A DNA stretch of 64,000 nucleotides from Clostridia bacterium (lineage in GTDB: Bacteria > Bacillota > Clostridia > Christensenellales > Borkfalkiaceae), in NCBI GenBank assembly GCA_017465865.1, contig JAFTVF010000012.1, positions 1-64,000 of the forward strand, given 5' to 3'. The position numbers and the translations under genes are program-made. Shown here in pieces: positions 45,645 to 52,872 of this stretch. Position 1 is the stretch's first letter. Each line of letters opens with the position of its first letter. A model generated the notes under the pieces. That model was not told the origin of the DNA. It ran no database searches and saw nothing but the letters and a program-made list of their open reading frames with translations.

Positions 45645-47249
45645 ATGTATCATTATACCGATGAACAACTTGAATCGATGAAAAAGGTAGAGGCTACCCG
45701 CGCTGCCCGTATCGAAAAACTCCACGCGCGTATGACTGCGGAAGAAAAAGACGCGGTTTTGGCAGAATTCCACCCCGATTATATCACTTCTGCGTATGAA
45801 GAACTCAAAGTCGGGAAAAATAAAGGCGGTAAGGTCTTGCACGAGCTTGCCGATCTGCTCCAAGGCCATTCCCGTATCAAGGATATGCAGATCGATCTTA
45901 CGAAAATCGACTACGACGTAGACGTGCTGGTTATCGGCGGCGGCGGCGCAGGCTCGTCTGCGGCGATCGAAGCGCACGAACGCGGCGCAAACGTCATGAT
46001 CGCGACCAAGCTCCGTTTGGGCGACGCGAACACGGCGATGGCGGAAGGGGGTATTCAGGCGGCGGATAAGCCCAACGACAGCCCCGCAACGCATTATCTC
46101 GACGCGCTCGGCGGCGGACATTTCAAGAACAAGCCCGAGCTGTTGTATAAGCTCGTCAACGAAGCGCCCGAGGCGATTTTGTGGCTGAATAACCTTGGCG
46201 TTATGTTCGATAAAGAACCCGACGGCACGATGGTAACGACGCACGGCGGCGGTACTTCGAGAAAGCGTATGCACGCTTGCCGCGACTATTCGGGTTCGGA
46301 GATCATGCGTACGCTCCGCGACGAAGTATTCAACCGCGGTATCACCGTCGTGGATTTCACGGCGGCGATCGAGCTGATTAAAGATACCGACGGCAAGATC
46401 GCGGGCGCGGTGCTGATGAATATGGAAACGAAAGAGATCCTGATCGCGCGCGCGAAAACGGTCGTTATCGCAACGGGCGGCGCGGGCAGATTGCATTATC
46501 AGGGCTTCCCCACGTCCAACCACTACGGCGCGACGGCGGACGGGCTTGTGCTCGGCTACCGCGCAGGCGCGAAACTTTTGTATCCCGAAACCTTGCAGTA
46601 TCATCCCACGGGCGCGGCAGAACCTACCCAGATCTACGGCGCGCTCGTAACCGAAAAGGTGCGTTCGCTCGGCGCGCAGCTTGTCAATAAAGACGGCGAA
46701 GCGTTCGTGTATTCGTTGGAAACGCGCGACGTTACCGCTTCGTCGATTATCCGTGAATGCAGAGCAAACGGCAACGGTATCAAGACGACGGACGGCGAGG
46801 GCGTTTGGCTGGATACGCCGCTGATCGACATTTTGAACGGCGAGGGCACGATCGAAAAACGTATTCCCGCAATGCTTCGTATGTTCGGTAAATACGGCAT
46901 CGATATCCGTAAAGAGCCTATCTTGATCTATCCCACGCTGCATTATCAAAACGGCGGTCTGGACATCGGCGCAAACGGTATGACGTGCGTGGAAAACCTC
47001 TACGTAGCGGGTGAAGCCGTCGGCGGTATTCACGGCACGAACCGTCTTATGGGCAATTCGCTTTTGGATATCATCGTATTCGGCAGAAACGCAGGTCAGC
47101 AGGCTGGCGAGAAATGCAAGAGCGTAGAACTCAAAGAACTCACGCTTTCGCACGTGGACGCGTTTGAGAAAGAGCTGGAAGAAGCGGGGATCGCTTCGGA
47201 GGTCTGCTCGCCTAAGCTCCTGCCCGATTACAGACGGCAGGCGAATTGA
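45645..47249 (+). CDS. frdA: Fumarate reductase flavoprotein subunit (soluble type)
   Basis: 534 aa. The FAD motif VLVIGGGGAGSSAAIEA begins only near residue 93, after a charged helical N-terminal extension. Catalytic-domain marks: HPTGAAEPTQ, TEKVRSLGAQLVN, YPTLHYQNGG and HGTNRLMGNSLLDIIVFGR. The His that covalently holds FAD in SdhA/FrdA (SHT-AAQGG) is replaced (ANTAMAEGG), so FAD should be non-covalent. The usual C-terminal helical domain of about 130 residues is missing. Fumarate reduction is favoured by the operon; L-aspartate oxidase is less likely given frdB. Confidence 0.8.
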   Translation: MYHYTDEQLESMKKVEATRAARIEKLHARMTAEEKDAVLAEFHPDYITSAYEELKVGKNKGGKVLHELADLLQGHSRIKDMQIDLTKIDYDVDVLVIGGGGAGSSAAIEAHERGANVMIATKLRLGDANTAMAEGGIQAADKPNDSPATHYLDALGGGHFKNKPELLYKLVNEAPEAILWLNNLGVMFDKEPDGTMVTTHGGGTSRKRMHACRDYSGSEIMRTLRDEVFNRGITVVDFTAAIELIKDTDGKIAGAVLMNMETKEILIARAKTVVIATGGAGRLHYQGFPTSNHYGATADGLVLGYRAGAKLLYPETLQYHPTGAAEPTQIYGALVTEKVRSLGAQLVNKDGEAFVYSLETRDVTASSIIRECRANGNGIKTTDGEGVWLDTPLIDILNGEGTIEKRIPAMLRMFGKYGIDIRKEPILIYPTLHYQNGGLDIGANGMTCVENLYVAGEAVGGIHGTNRLMGNSLLDIIVFGRNAGQQAGEKCKSVELKELTLSHVDAFEKELEEAGIASEVCSPKLLPDYRRQAN

Positions 47250-47285
47250 TAAGGCAAGATTGATGAAATATAGGAGAAATGTATT

Positions 47286-48641
47286 ATGGAGAATGAAAAC
47301 AAAAAAAGCCGTAAATGGCTTTGGCTTACGATCGCTTTGGTCGTAGTCGCCGCAGTTGCCGTTTGGTGTGCGGTAAGCGCAAACAAGGCGAAAGGCGTAG
47401 AGGGAGTATTCAAATTCAGTTCTACGTTCGTAATGTTTACGCTTGCTTTCGTGATACTTGCCCTCGGGTATCTGTTGGGCGGTATCAACATTAAAGGCGT
47501 ATCGCTTGGTACGGCGGGCGTGTTTCTGGTTGCAATATTGCTCGGTTGGCTGTGTACGCTGGATTTTGCAAAAGTGCCTTTGCTTAGCAGTTTCCATATG
47601 ACGAGCACGGGCGACGCTGTCGTAAAGAATTTGAAAGGTCCTATCCAAAATTTAGGCTTAATTTTGTTCGTAGGTGCAGTCGGCTTTATCGCAGGTCCGA
47701 ACTTTTTCAAAAATTTGGTGAAAAACTTTAAGACGTATATTTTGTTGGGCGCGATTATCATTTTAGCGGGTACGCTGGTCGCCGTACTTTGTATCCTTTT
47801 GACGGACTACGGTTCGGAATATTGGGCAGGTATTTTGTCGGGTGCGCTTACGTCTACGCCAGGTTTCTCCGCGGCACAGGACGCGGCAACGGAAAATCTC
47901 GCGTTAATCACGCTTGGGCATGCGATCGCATATCCGTTTGGCGTGGTCGGCGTCGTATTGTTCGTACAGTTAATGCCGAAGTTCTTAAAATCGGATATGG
48001 AGAAAGAACGCGCGTTGTTGAAGATCGGCGCAGCGGAGGAAAAACGCGATTATTCGAAATATTTCCAATGCGAAAGTTTCGGTTTATTGCCGTTTTCTCT
48101 TGCCGTCGTTGCGGGTTTGCTTCTTGGTTCGATCAATATCCCTCTTACGGGAAAAGGCTATAACGGCGCTTGTTTCTCGCTTGGTACGACGGGCGGCGTA
48201 TTGATTATGTGTCTTGTATTCGGGCATTTCGGGCATATCGGCAAGCTCTCCTTAGAGGTGAACGAGCATACGTTAAAGGTGCTTCGTGAATTTGGTCTGG
48301 CTTTGTTCTTGCTCGGCGCAGGCTTTGAAGGCGGCGTTGCGCTCGTACAGGAAATCAAGAACGCGGGCGGCGCAGGAATCGTCGTATGGGGCTTCCTCGG
48401 CGGTGCGGTAATGACAGTATTCCCGATGATCGTTGGCTACGTATTCGGTCGGTATTTGTTAAAGCTGCCGCTTTTGAACAACTTGGGCTCGATCACGGGC
48501 GGTATGACGAGTACGCCTGCGCTCGGAACGCTCATTTCGACGGCAAAGACGGACGACGTAGCCTCGGCATACGCTTCCACGTATCCGATCGCGCTGATTT
48601 TGATCGTACTTGCTTCGCAGCTTTTAATTACGTTAATGTAA
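47286..48641 (+). CDS. AspT/SucE-family (AAEx) dicarboxylate exporter
   Basis: 451 aa, about ten or eleven membrane helices. The duplicated family motif occurs twice: GALTSTPGFSAAQDA in the first half and GGMTSTPALGTLISTA in the second. No TrkA-C domain lies between the halves. This aspartate:alanine exchanger family includes the succinate exporter SucE of Corynebacterium glutamicum. At the end of a fumarate-reductase operon, succinate export or fumarate/succinate exchange is the simplest role; aspartate/alanine exchange is the alternative. TAGGAG is upstream. Confidence 0.78.
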   Translation: MENENKKSRKWLWLTIALVVVAAVAVWCAVSANKAKGVEGVFKFSSTFVMFTLAFVILALGYLLGGINIKGVSLGTAGVFLVAILLGWLCTLDFAKVPLLSSFHMTSTGDAVVKNLKGPIQNLGLILFVGAVGFIAGPNFFKNLVKNFKTYILLGAIIILAGTLVAVLCILLTDYGSEYWAGILSGALTSTPGFSAAQDAATENLALITLGHAIAYPFGVVGVVLFVQLMPKFLKSDMEKERALLKIGAAEEKRDYSKYFQCESFGLLPFSLAVVAGLLLGSINIPLTGKGYNGACFSLGTTGGVLIMCLVFGHFGHIGKLSLEVNEHTLKVLREFGLALFLLGAGFEGGVALVQEIKNAGGAGIVVWGFLGGAVMTVFPMIVGYVFGRYLLKLPLLNNLGSITGGMTSTPALGTLISTAKTDDVASAYASTYPIALILIVLASQLLITLM

Positions 48642-48647
48642 AGGCAA

Positions 48648-48688
48648 TCCCCGTCGTATTTTAACGGATACGACGGGGAAATTTTTTT
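48648..48688 (+). terminator. Terminator of fumarate reductase operon
   Basis: TCCCCGTCGTAT and ATACGACGGGGA with an eight-base loop, then AA and T7. Confidence 0.88.
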
Positions 48689-48707
48689 GAAAACAAGGCA
48701 AAAACAG

Positions 48708-48736
48708 TTGCATTTTCAAGGAGAATGGTATATAAT
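48708..48736 (+). promoter_or_regulatory. Sigma-A promoter of tRNA-Ser
   Basis: TTGCAT, 17-bp spacer, TATAAT, 13 bp before the mature tRNA 5' end. Confidence 0.8.
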
Positions 48737-48749
48737 AAATAAGCTGTTT

Positions 48750-48839
48750 GCAGAGATGGCGGAGCGGTTGAACGCGCACGATTCGAAATCGTGTTATGCA
48801 GGAATGTATACAAGGGTTCAAATCCCTTTCTCTGCGCCA
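48750..48839 (+). tRNA. tRNA-Ser(CGA)
   Basis: Class II tRNA: acceptor GCAGAGA/TCTCTGC, discriminator G and encoded CCA, anticodon stem-loop CACGA-TTCGAAA-TCGTG (anticodon CGA), long variable arm, T-loop TTCAAAT. Confidence 0.95.
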
Positions 48840-48880
48840 AACCTGTGAGGAATGATAAACGCATTCCTCACAGGTTTCTT
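48840..48880 (+). terminator. Terminator of tRNA-Ser
   Basis: AACCTGTGAGGAATG and CATTCCTCACAGGTT, a perfect 15-bp stem starting one base after CCA, then TCTT. Confidence 0.85.
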
Positions 48881-49041
48881 GTATAGAATTTAGAGAGGGA
48901 TTTGAGGGTGGGAGCCGTTTTGCGAGAGCAAAACGCTTTGCCTCAGAAAGAGGGGGTGCGTAGAACTTAACGGCAAAGACCGCCATTGATAATGGCGGGG
49001 CGGGGCGCGCCGCTAAAGGCGCAAATCCCTATTTTTTATGA
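48881..49041. repeat. Non-coding tRNA-tail palindromic repeat
   Basis: No gene. AGAGAGGGATTTGA (48891-48904) is a degenerate inverted copy of the tRNA-Ser 3' end, which reads AGAGAAAGGGATTTGA on the minus strand. It is followed by the hairpin CGTTTTGC-GAGA-GCAAAACG, then hairpins CGCCATT-GAT-AATGGCG and others. The arrangement is like that beside tRNA-Val at 55079-55490. Confidence 0.5.
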
Positions 49042-49076
49042 AAAAAGCAGGCGAAGTTGTTTTTCGTCTGCTTTTT
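49042..49076 (-). terminator. Terminator of pyk
   Basis: AAAAAGCAGGCGAA and TTCGTCTGCTTTTT (one G-T), just downstream of the minus-strand pyk stop. Confidence 0.8.
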
Positions 49077-49083
49077 CGTTTTG

Positions 49084-50490
49084 TTATATCGTTTCAACGT
49101 TGATAAGATTAGAATTTCCGCTCTTGCCGTTCGGTGTACCGCCCGTGATGACGATGGTATCGCCTTTCTTTACCAAACCGCTCTTTTTTGCGATCTCTTT
49201 TGCGAAATAGAACAGAATATCAATCGAAGTATATTCGTCTGCCATTGCGGGCAAAACGCCCCAACTCAGCGCAAGCTGCCGATAAGCGTGGATGTCCGTC
49301 GTGATCCCGATGATGGGGATATTCGGACGGAAACGGGAAACTTTCCGCGCCGTACCACCCGTCCGCGTGCATACGACGATCGCGCTCGCATTCAGATCCT
49401 TTGCAAGGGTCGCCGCGGAATGGGAAAGGGCTTCCGAGGTCGTTTCGATTTCGAAATTATCGATCGGTTGGATATATTCAATATGCTTTTCGGCGTTTTC
49501 GACGATCTTTGCCATCGCATTGACCGATTGAACGGGATATTCGCCCGCAGCGGTCTCGCCCGAAAGCATAACGGCGGACGTACCGTCGTATACGGCGTTT
49601 GCAACGTCGGAAATTTCCGCACGCGTCGGGCGGGGGTTGTGAATCATCGATTCCAACATTTCCGTTGCGGTAATCACTCGTTTTCCGTGGATACGGCACT
49701 GATCGATGATATATTTTTGCACGTCAGGCAATTCCTCGTACGGTATTTCCACGCCTAAATCGCCTCGCGCGACCATAATCCCGTCGGAAACCTGCATAAT
49801 GTCCAACAAATTGTTTACGCCCGCACGGTTTTCAATCTTCGCGATCACGTCAATATGACTTCCGCCGTTCGCCTTTAAGAACTCTTTCGCGTCGATCACG
49901 TCCTGTGCTTTGGAAACGAAAGAAAGCGCAACAAAGTCCACTTCGTGCTCAATGCCGAATAACAGATCGGACTTGTCCTGCTCCGAAAGGAATTCGAGAT
50001 GCAGCTCCTTGTCAGGGAAAAACATAGATTTACGGCTGGACAGCTCGCCGCCGATCTCGGTAATACAGTGCACGTTCGGCGCTTTCACTTCGGTTACGCG
50101 GAATACCACAAGCCCGTTGTTCAGCAAAATCTTGTCGTTGGGCACGAGATCCTCGCAAATTCCTGCGTACGACACGCCAACGCGGGTGTTATCGCCCTCG
50201 ATCTCTTCTGTCGTGAAAGTGAACGCGTCGCCTTTATTCAAACGGATTTTGCCGTCTTTGAAAGTCTTAATGCGAAACTCAGGACCTTTCGTATCCAAAA
50301 GAATGGGCAGGGGAAGCTGCTTTTCATCGCGCACTTCTTTAATCATCTTGATCTTCTTTGCATGGTCTTCGTGCGTGCCGTGGGAAAAGTTCAGGCGAAC
50401 GACGTTCATACCCGCTTCCGCCATCTCCGAAAACACTTCTTTGTTTTCGCTGGCAGGGCCGATCGTGCAAATGATTTTCGTTTTTTTCAT
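49084..50490 (-). CDS. pyk: Pyruvate kinase
   Basis: 468 aa. CTIGPASENKEVF, VRLNFSHGTHEDH, LDTKGPEFRI, the active-site signature IAKIENRAGVNN with MVARGDLGVEIP, and the C-terminal allosteric domain (VVCTRTGGTARKVSRFRP). It lacks the extra C-terminal PEP-utiliser-like domain found in many Bacillus and clostridial enzymes. GAGGAG precedes the ATG. It is separated from pfkA, its common partner. Confidence 0.95.
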   Translation of the reverse strand: MKKTKIICTIGPASENKEVFSEMAEAGMNVVRLNFSHGTHEDHAKKIKMIKEVRDEKQLPLPILLDTKGPEFRIKTFKDGKIRLNKGDAFTFTTEEIEGDNTRVGVSYAGICEDLVPNDKILLNNGLVVFRVTEVKAPNVHCITEIGGELSSRKSMFFPDKELHLEFLSEQDKSDLLFGIEHEVDFVALSFVSKAQDVIDAKEFLKANGGSHIDVIAKIENRAGVNNLLDIMQVSDGIMVARGDLGVEIPYEELPDVQKYIIDQCRIHGKRVITATEMLESMIHNPRPTRAEISDVANAVYDGTSAVMLSGETAAGEYPVQSVNAMAKIVENAEKHIEYIQPIDNFEIETTSEALSHSAATLAKDLNASAIVVCTRTGGTARKVSRFRPNIPIIGITTDIHAYRQLALSWGVLPAMADEYTSIDILFYFAKEIAKKSGLVKKGDTIVITGGTPNGKSGNSNLINVETI

Positions 50491-50564
50491 ATTTGCTCCT
50501 CAGGTAAAAACCGATAAAAAGAGCCGATTCTCACCCATTATTAAAAATTTCAAAATTCCTCTCT

Positions 50565-50593
50565 ATTTTACTATTTTTTATTGAAAAAAGCAA
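50565..50593 (-). promoter_or_regulatory. Sigma-A promoter of pyk
   Basis: Minus strand TTGCTT, 17-bp spacer, TAAAAT. It lies back to back with the rnpB promoter, whose TATAAT is at about 50630-50635 on the plus strand. Confidence 0.65.
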
Positions 50594-50639
50594 GGAAAAT
50601 AAGTGCTTTTTTTTCTGAAAAGTGCTATAATAATAAAAG

Positions 50640-50987
50640 ATTTGAGTTTGTTATACGGTCGCGGTACTCGAAAGGGTAATGAGGAAAGTCCGAGCAGCAC
50701 AGGACAGGGTGCCTGATAACGTCAGGTGGAGGCGACTTCGAGGATAGTGCAACAGAAATAAACCGCAGGGCTTCGCCCTGTAAGGATGGAAAGGCGAGGT
50801 AAGAGCTCACCGATACCGCGGTAACGCGGTATGCCATGTAAACCCCACCCGCTGCAAGATTGGGTTTCCGTCATATAGGGCTGTCCGTCCGACGGAATAC
50901 CGTTAATATCGCTTGAGCTTGTCGGCGACGGCAAGCCTAGATAAATGACCGTACACGACAGAACTCGGCTTACAGACAAACTCAAAT
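50640..50987 (+). ncRNA. rnpB: RNase P RNA
   Basis: P1 is TTTGAGTTTGT (50641-50651) with ACAAACTCAAA (50976-50986). The universally conserved blocks GAGGAAAGTCCGAGC, GGATGGAAAGGCGAGGTAAGAG-like core, GACAGAA and CGGCTTACAG are in the correct order, with TAAATGACCG before the last. A clear TATAAT lies just upstream. Loop arrangement looks like ancestral class A rather than Bacillus class B. Confidence 0.95.
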
Positions 50988-51016
50988 CCTTTTATTTTCC
51001 CCATAAAAGGGGGCAG

Positions 51017-51040
51017 AACAGGCAAAACGCCTGTTTTTTT
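51017..51040 (+). terminator. Terminator of rnpB
   Basis: AACAGGC-AAAAC-GCCTGTT followed by T5-6. Confidence 0.85.
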
Positions 51041-51073
51041 CTTTATCTTGTGCTCAAAACCAACCGATTATGT

Positions 51074-51206
51074 CTGACATAGGTATTATGACACACATAA
51101 TACACCTCAAAACCCCTTATAAACAAAGGATTATGCCACGCATAATACCTATGTATGACATACTAATAATAAAAAGGACAAGGGGATGGCAAAGTTTTTT
51201 GACATA
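51074..51206 (+). promoter_or_regulatory. Palindromic operator region upstream of sigK
   Basis: ACATAGGTATTATG (51077-51090) is perfectly inverted as CATAATACCTATGT (51141-51154). Each arm forms its own smaller dyad, TATTATG-ACACA-CATAATA and ATTATG-CCACG-CATAAT. TGACATA occurs three times in direct orientation (51075, 51156, 51200). The same word forms half of the palindrome at 58168-58190. Confidence 0.55.
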
Positions 51207-51231
51207 GTACAAACCGTATAAAACATACCAT
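51203..51231 (+). promoter_or_regulatory. Possible sigma-E-type promoter of sigK
   Basis: ACATAGT, a 14-bp spacer and CATACCAT resemble the sporulation sigma-E consensus (ATATT / CATACAAT-like). In Bacillus, sigK is transcribed by sigma-E with SpoIIID. No good sigma-A box is found here. Confidence 0.4.
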
Positions 51232-51249
51232 ATCACAGCGAGGTGAAGT

Positions 51250-51951
51250 ATGTTTTTAGATTTTCTGTGGTCGATACTCGGACGGATCGTATTTTTTACA
51301 GGCGCAATCGGAACGAAAAATTCTTTTCCGAAGCCGCTTTCCAAGGAGGAGGAGGAAAAGTATCTTGCGCTTGTGGCGCAAGGGGATAAAGACGCGAAAG
51401 ATATTTTGGTAAAGCACAATATGCGGTTGGTGGCGCATATCGTCAAAAAATACACGGGCGCAGCGGAAACGGACGATCTGATCTCCGTGGGAAGCATAGG
51501 GCTTATCAAGGCGATCAATACGTATAAATCGGGACACGGAACGGCGCTTGCAACGTATACGGCGCGTTGTATTGAAAACGAAATTTTAATGTTGATCCGC
51601 GCGAATAAAAAGCACAAGAATACGCTTTCGCTGTCTGATCCTGTGGGCACGGATAAAGACGGGAACGAGTTGACTTTAATGGATTTGCTTTTTGAAAAAG
51701 AGGATTGCGTATTCGAGCAGGTAGAACGCTCCGTGCAAAGGGAGAAACTGCTTGAACAGATCCGTTCGATTTTAAGCGATCGGGAATATACGATCATTTG
51801 CCTCAGATATGCGTTGAAAGGCGGGATACCGTTACCGCAAAGGGAAGTAGCGCAGGTATTAAAAATTTCCCGTTCGTACATATCTCGTATAGAAAAGCGG
51901 GCGGTGGAACGGCTTCGGGCGAAATTACACGCGGAAGATTTTTTGGATTGA
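51250..51951 (+). CDS. sigK: Sporulation sigma factor K (pro-form)
   Basis: 233 aa. A hydrophobic pro-sequence (FLWSILGRIVFFTGA) is followed by FPKPLSKEEEEKYL, as in pro-sigma-K. Region 2 shows KHNMRLVAHIVKKY, DDLISVGSIGLIKAI and TYTARCIENEILM; region 4 has PQREVAQVLKISRSYISRIEKRAVERL. It is intact, not interrupted by a skin-type element. Sigma-K directs late mother-cell genes, so the lineage is, or recently was, spore-forming. GAGGTG precedes the ATG. Confidence 0.92.
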   Translation: MFLDFLWSILGRIVFFTGAIGTKNSFPKPLSKEEEEKYLALVAQGDKDAKDILVKHNMRLVAHIVKKYTGAAETDDLISVGSIGLIKAINTYKSGHGTALATYTARCIENEILMLIRANKKHKNTLSLSDPVGTDKDGNELTLMDLLFEKEDCVFEQVERSVQREKLLEQIRSILSDREYTIICLRYALKGGIPLPQREVAQVLKISRSYISRIEKRAVERLRAKLHAEDFLD

Positions 51952-51960
51952 ACGCATACG

Positions 51961-51986
51961 GGTACGCAAATCAGCGTACCTTTTTT
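51961..51986 (+). terminator. Terminator after sigK
   Basis: GGTACGC-AAATCA-GCGTACC followed by T6. Confidence 0.88.
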
Positions 51987-52047
51987 GTTATGATAGAAGA
52001 AAAACGCAAATTTTTTACAAAAATGCAAAAAAATGCGCTTCCCGAAC

Positions 52048-52076
52048 TTGAAATTTTCAAAAAGATATGATATACT
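52048..52076 (+). promoter_or_regulatory. Sigma-A promoter of NifU-like/GGGtGRT operon
   Basis: TTGAAA, 17-bp spacer, TATACT, about 70 bp before the start. The long frame beginning at 52033 overlaps it, so translation starts at 52147. Confidence 0.82.
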
Positions 52077-52146
52077 ATTATTTGGTAGTAAGCGTATAGA
52101 GGTTTATTGCCCGAAAAAATGCAAAAAAATCTTGGAGGAATTTATA

Positions 52147-52857
52147 ATGACAATTTCGTCAGAAGTTCAACAGATGTACTGCGTTGCGAAAGGCGCAGGC
52201 GTCGCTCGTCATGAAAACGCGGCTATTCCCGAAGAGGGCAAGTGGATTCATGCGAAAGAAATCAAAGACATCAGCGGCTTTACCCACGGTATCGGCTGGT
52301 GTGCTCCCCAGCAGGGTGCTTGTAAGCTCAGCTTGAATATCAAGCAGGGTATCATTCAGGAAGCGCTCGTAGAAACGATCGGTTGTTCGGGTATGACCCA
52401 CTCCGCGGCTATGGCGGCTGAGATACTTCCCGGCAAAACCCCCCTCGAAGCGTTGAATACCGACCTCGTTTGCGACGCGATTAACACGGCTATGAGAGAG
52501 CTGTTCTTGCAGATCGTATACGGCAGATCGCAGTCCGCGTTCTCCGACGACGGTCTTTCGATCGGCGCGGGTCTTGAAGACCTCGGTAAGGGCCACCGTT
52601 CGCAGGTCGGCACGATGTATTCCACCCTTCAAAAGGGCGTGAGATACCTCGAAATGGCAGAGGGTTACGTAACCCGTCTTGCGCTCGACGCAAACAACGA
52701 AGTTATCGGCTACGAATTCGTTTCCCTCGGCAAAATGACCGACTTCATCAAGAAAGGCATGGAGCCCAACGAAGCGTACAAGAAAGCGATGGGGCACTAC
52801 GGCAGATTCTCTGCGGAACAGGGCGCGGTGAAGTTCATCGACCCTCGTAAAGAGTAA
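52147..52857 (+). CDS. NifU-like iron-sulfur scaffold-family protein
   Basis: 236 aa, beginning MTISSEVQQMYCVAKGAG after CTTGGAGG. The central part resembles the IscU/NifU N-terminal fold (LVETIGCSGMTHSAAMAAEI; DLVCDAINTAMRELFLQIVYGR), but only the cysteines in WCAPQQGAC, GCSG and LVCD are present and the normal spacing is altered. A C-terminal extension (GYEFVSLGKMTDFIKKG) is family-specific. It is paired with the GGGtGRT gene 15 bp downstream, a conserved association in anaerobes. Function is not established. Confidence 0.78.
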   Translation: MTISSEVQQMYCVAKGAGVARHENAAIPEEGKWIHAKEIKDISGFTHGIGWCAPQQGACKLSLNIKQGIIQEALVETIGCSGMTHSAAMAAEILPGKTPLEALNTDLVCDAINTAMRELFLQIVYGRSQSAFSDDGLSIGAGLEDLGKGHRSQVGTMYSTLQKGVRYLEMAEGYVTRLALDANNEVIGYEFVSLGKMTDFIKKGMEPNEAYKKAMGHYGRFSAEQGAVKFIDPRKE

Positions 52858-52872
52858 TAGGAGGACAAGCTC

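Noticed and set aside
45606..47648. 680-aa open frame on the minus strand opposite frdA
   Set aside because: Antisense shadow of a GC-rich gene; composition is rich in Arg, His and Val with no family resemblance, and frdA on the other strand has clear motifs and a ribosome site. The same applies to 30830-32788 (opposite dnaE), 36027-37637 (opposite mdh) and 61940-63445 (opposite carB).
51117..52028. 303-aa minus frame opposite sigK
   Set aside because: Shadow of sigK; no start signals, serine/arginine-rich translation.
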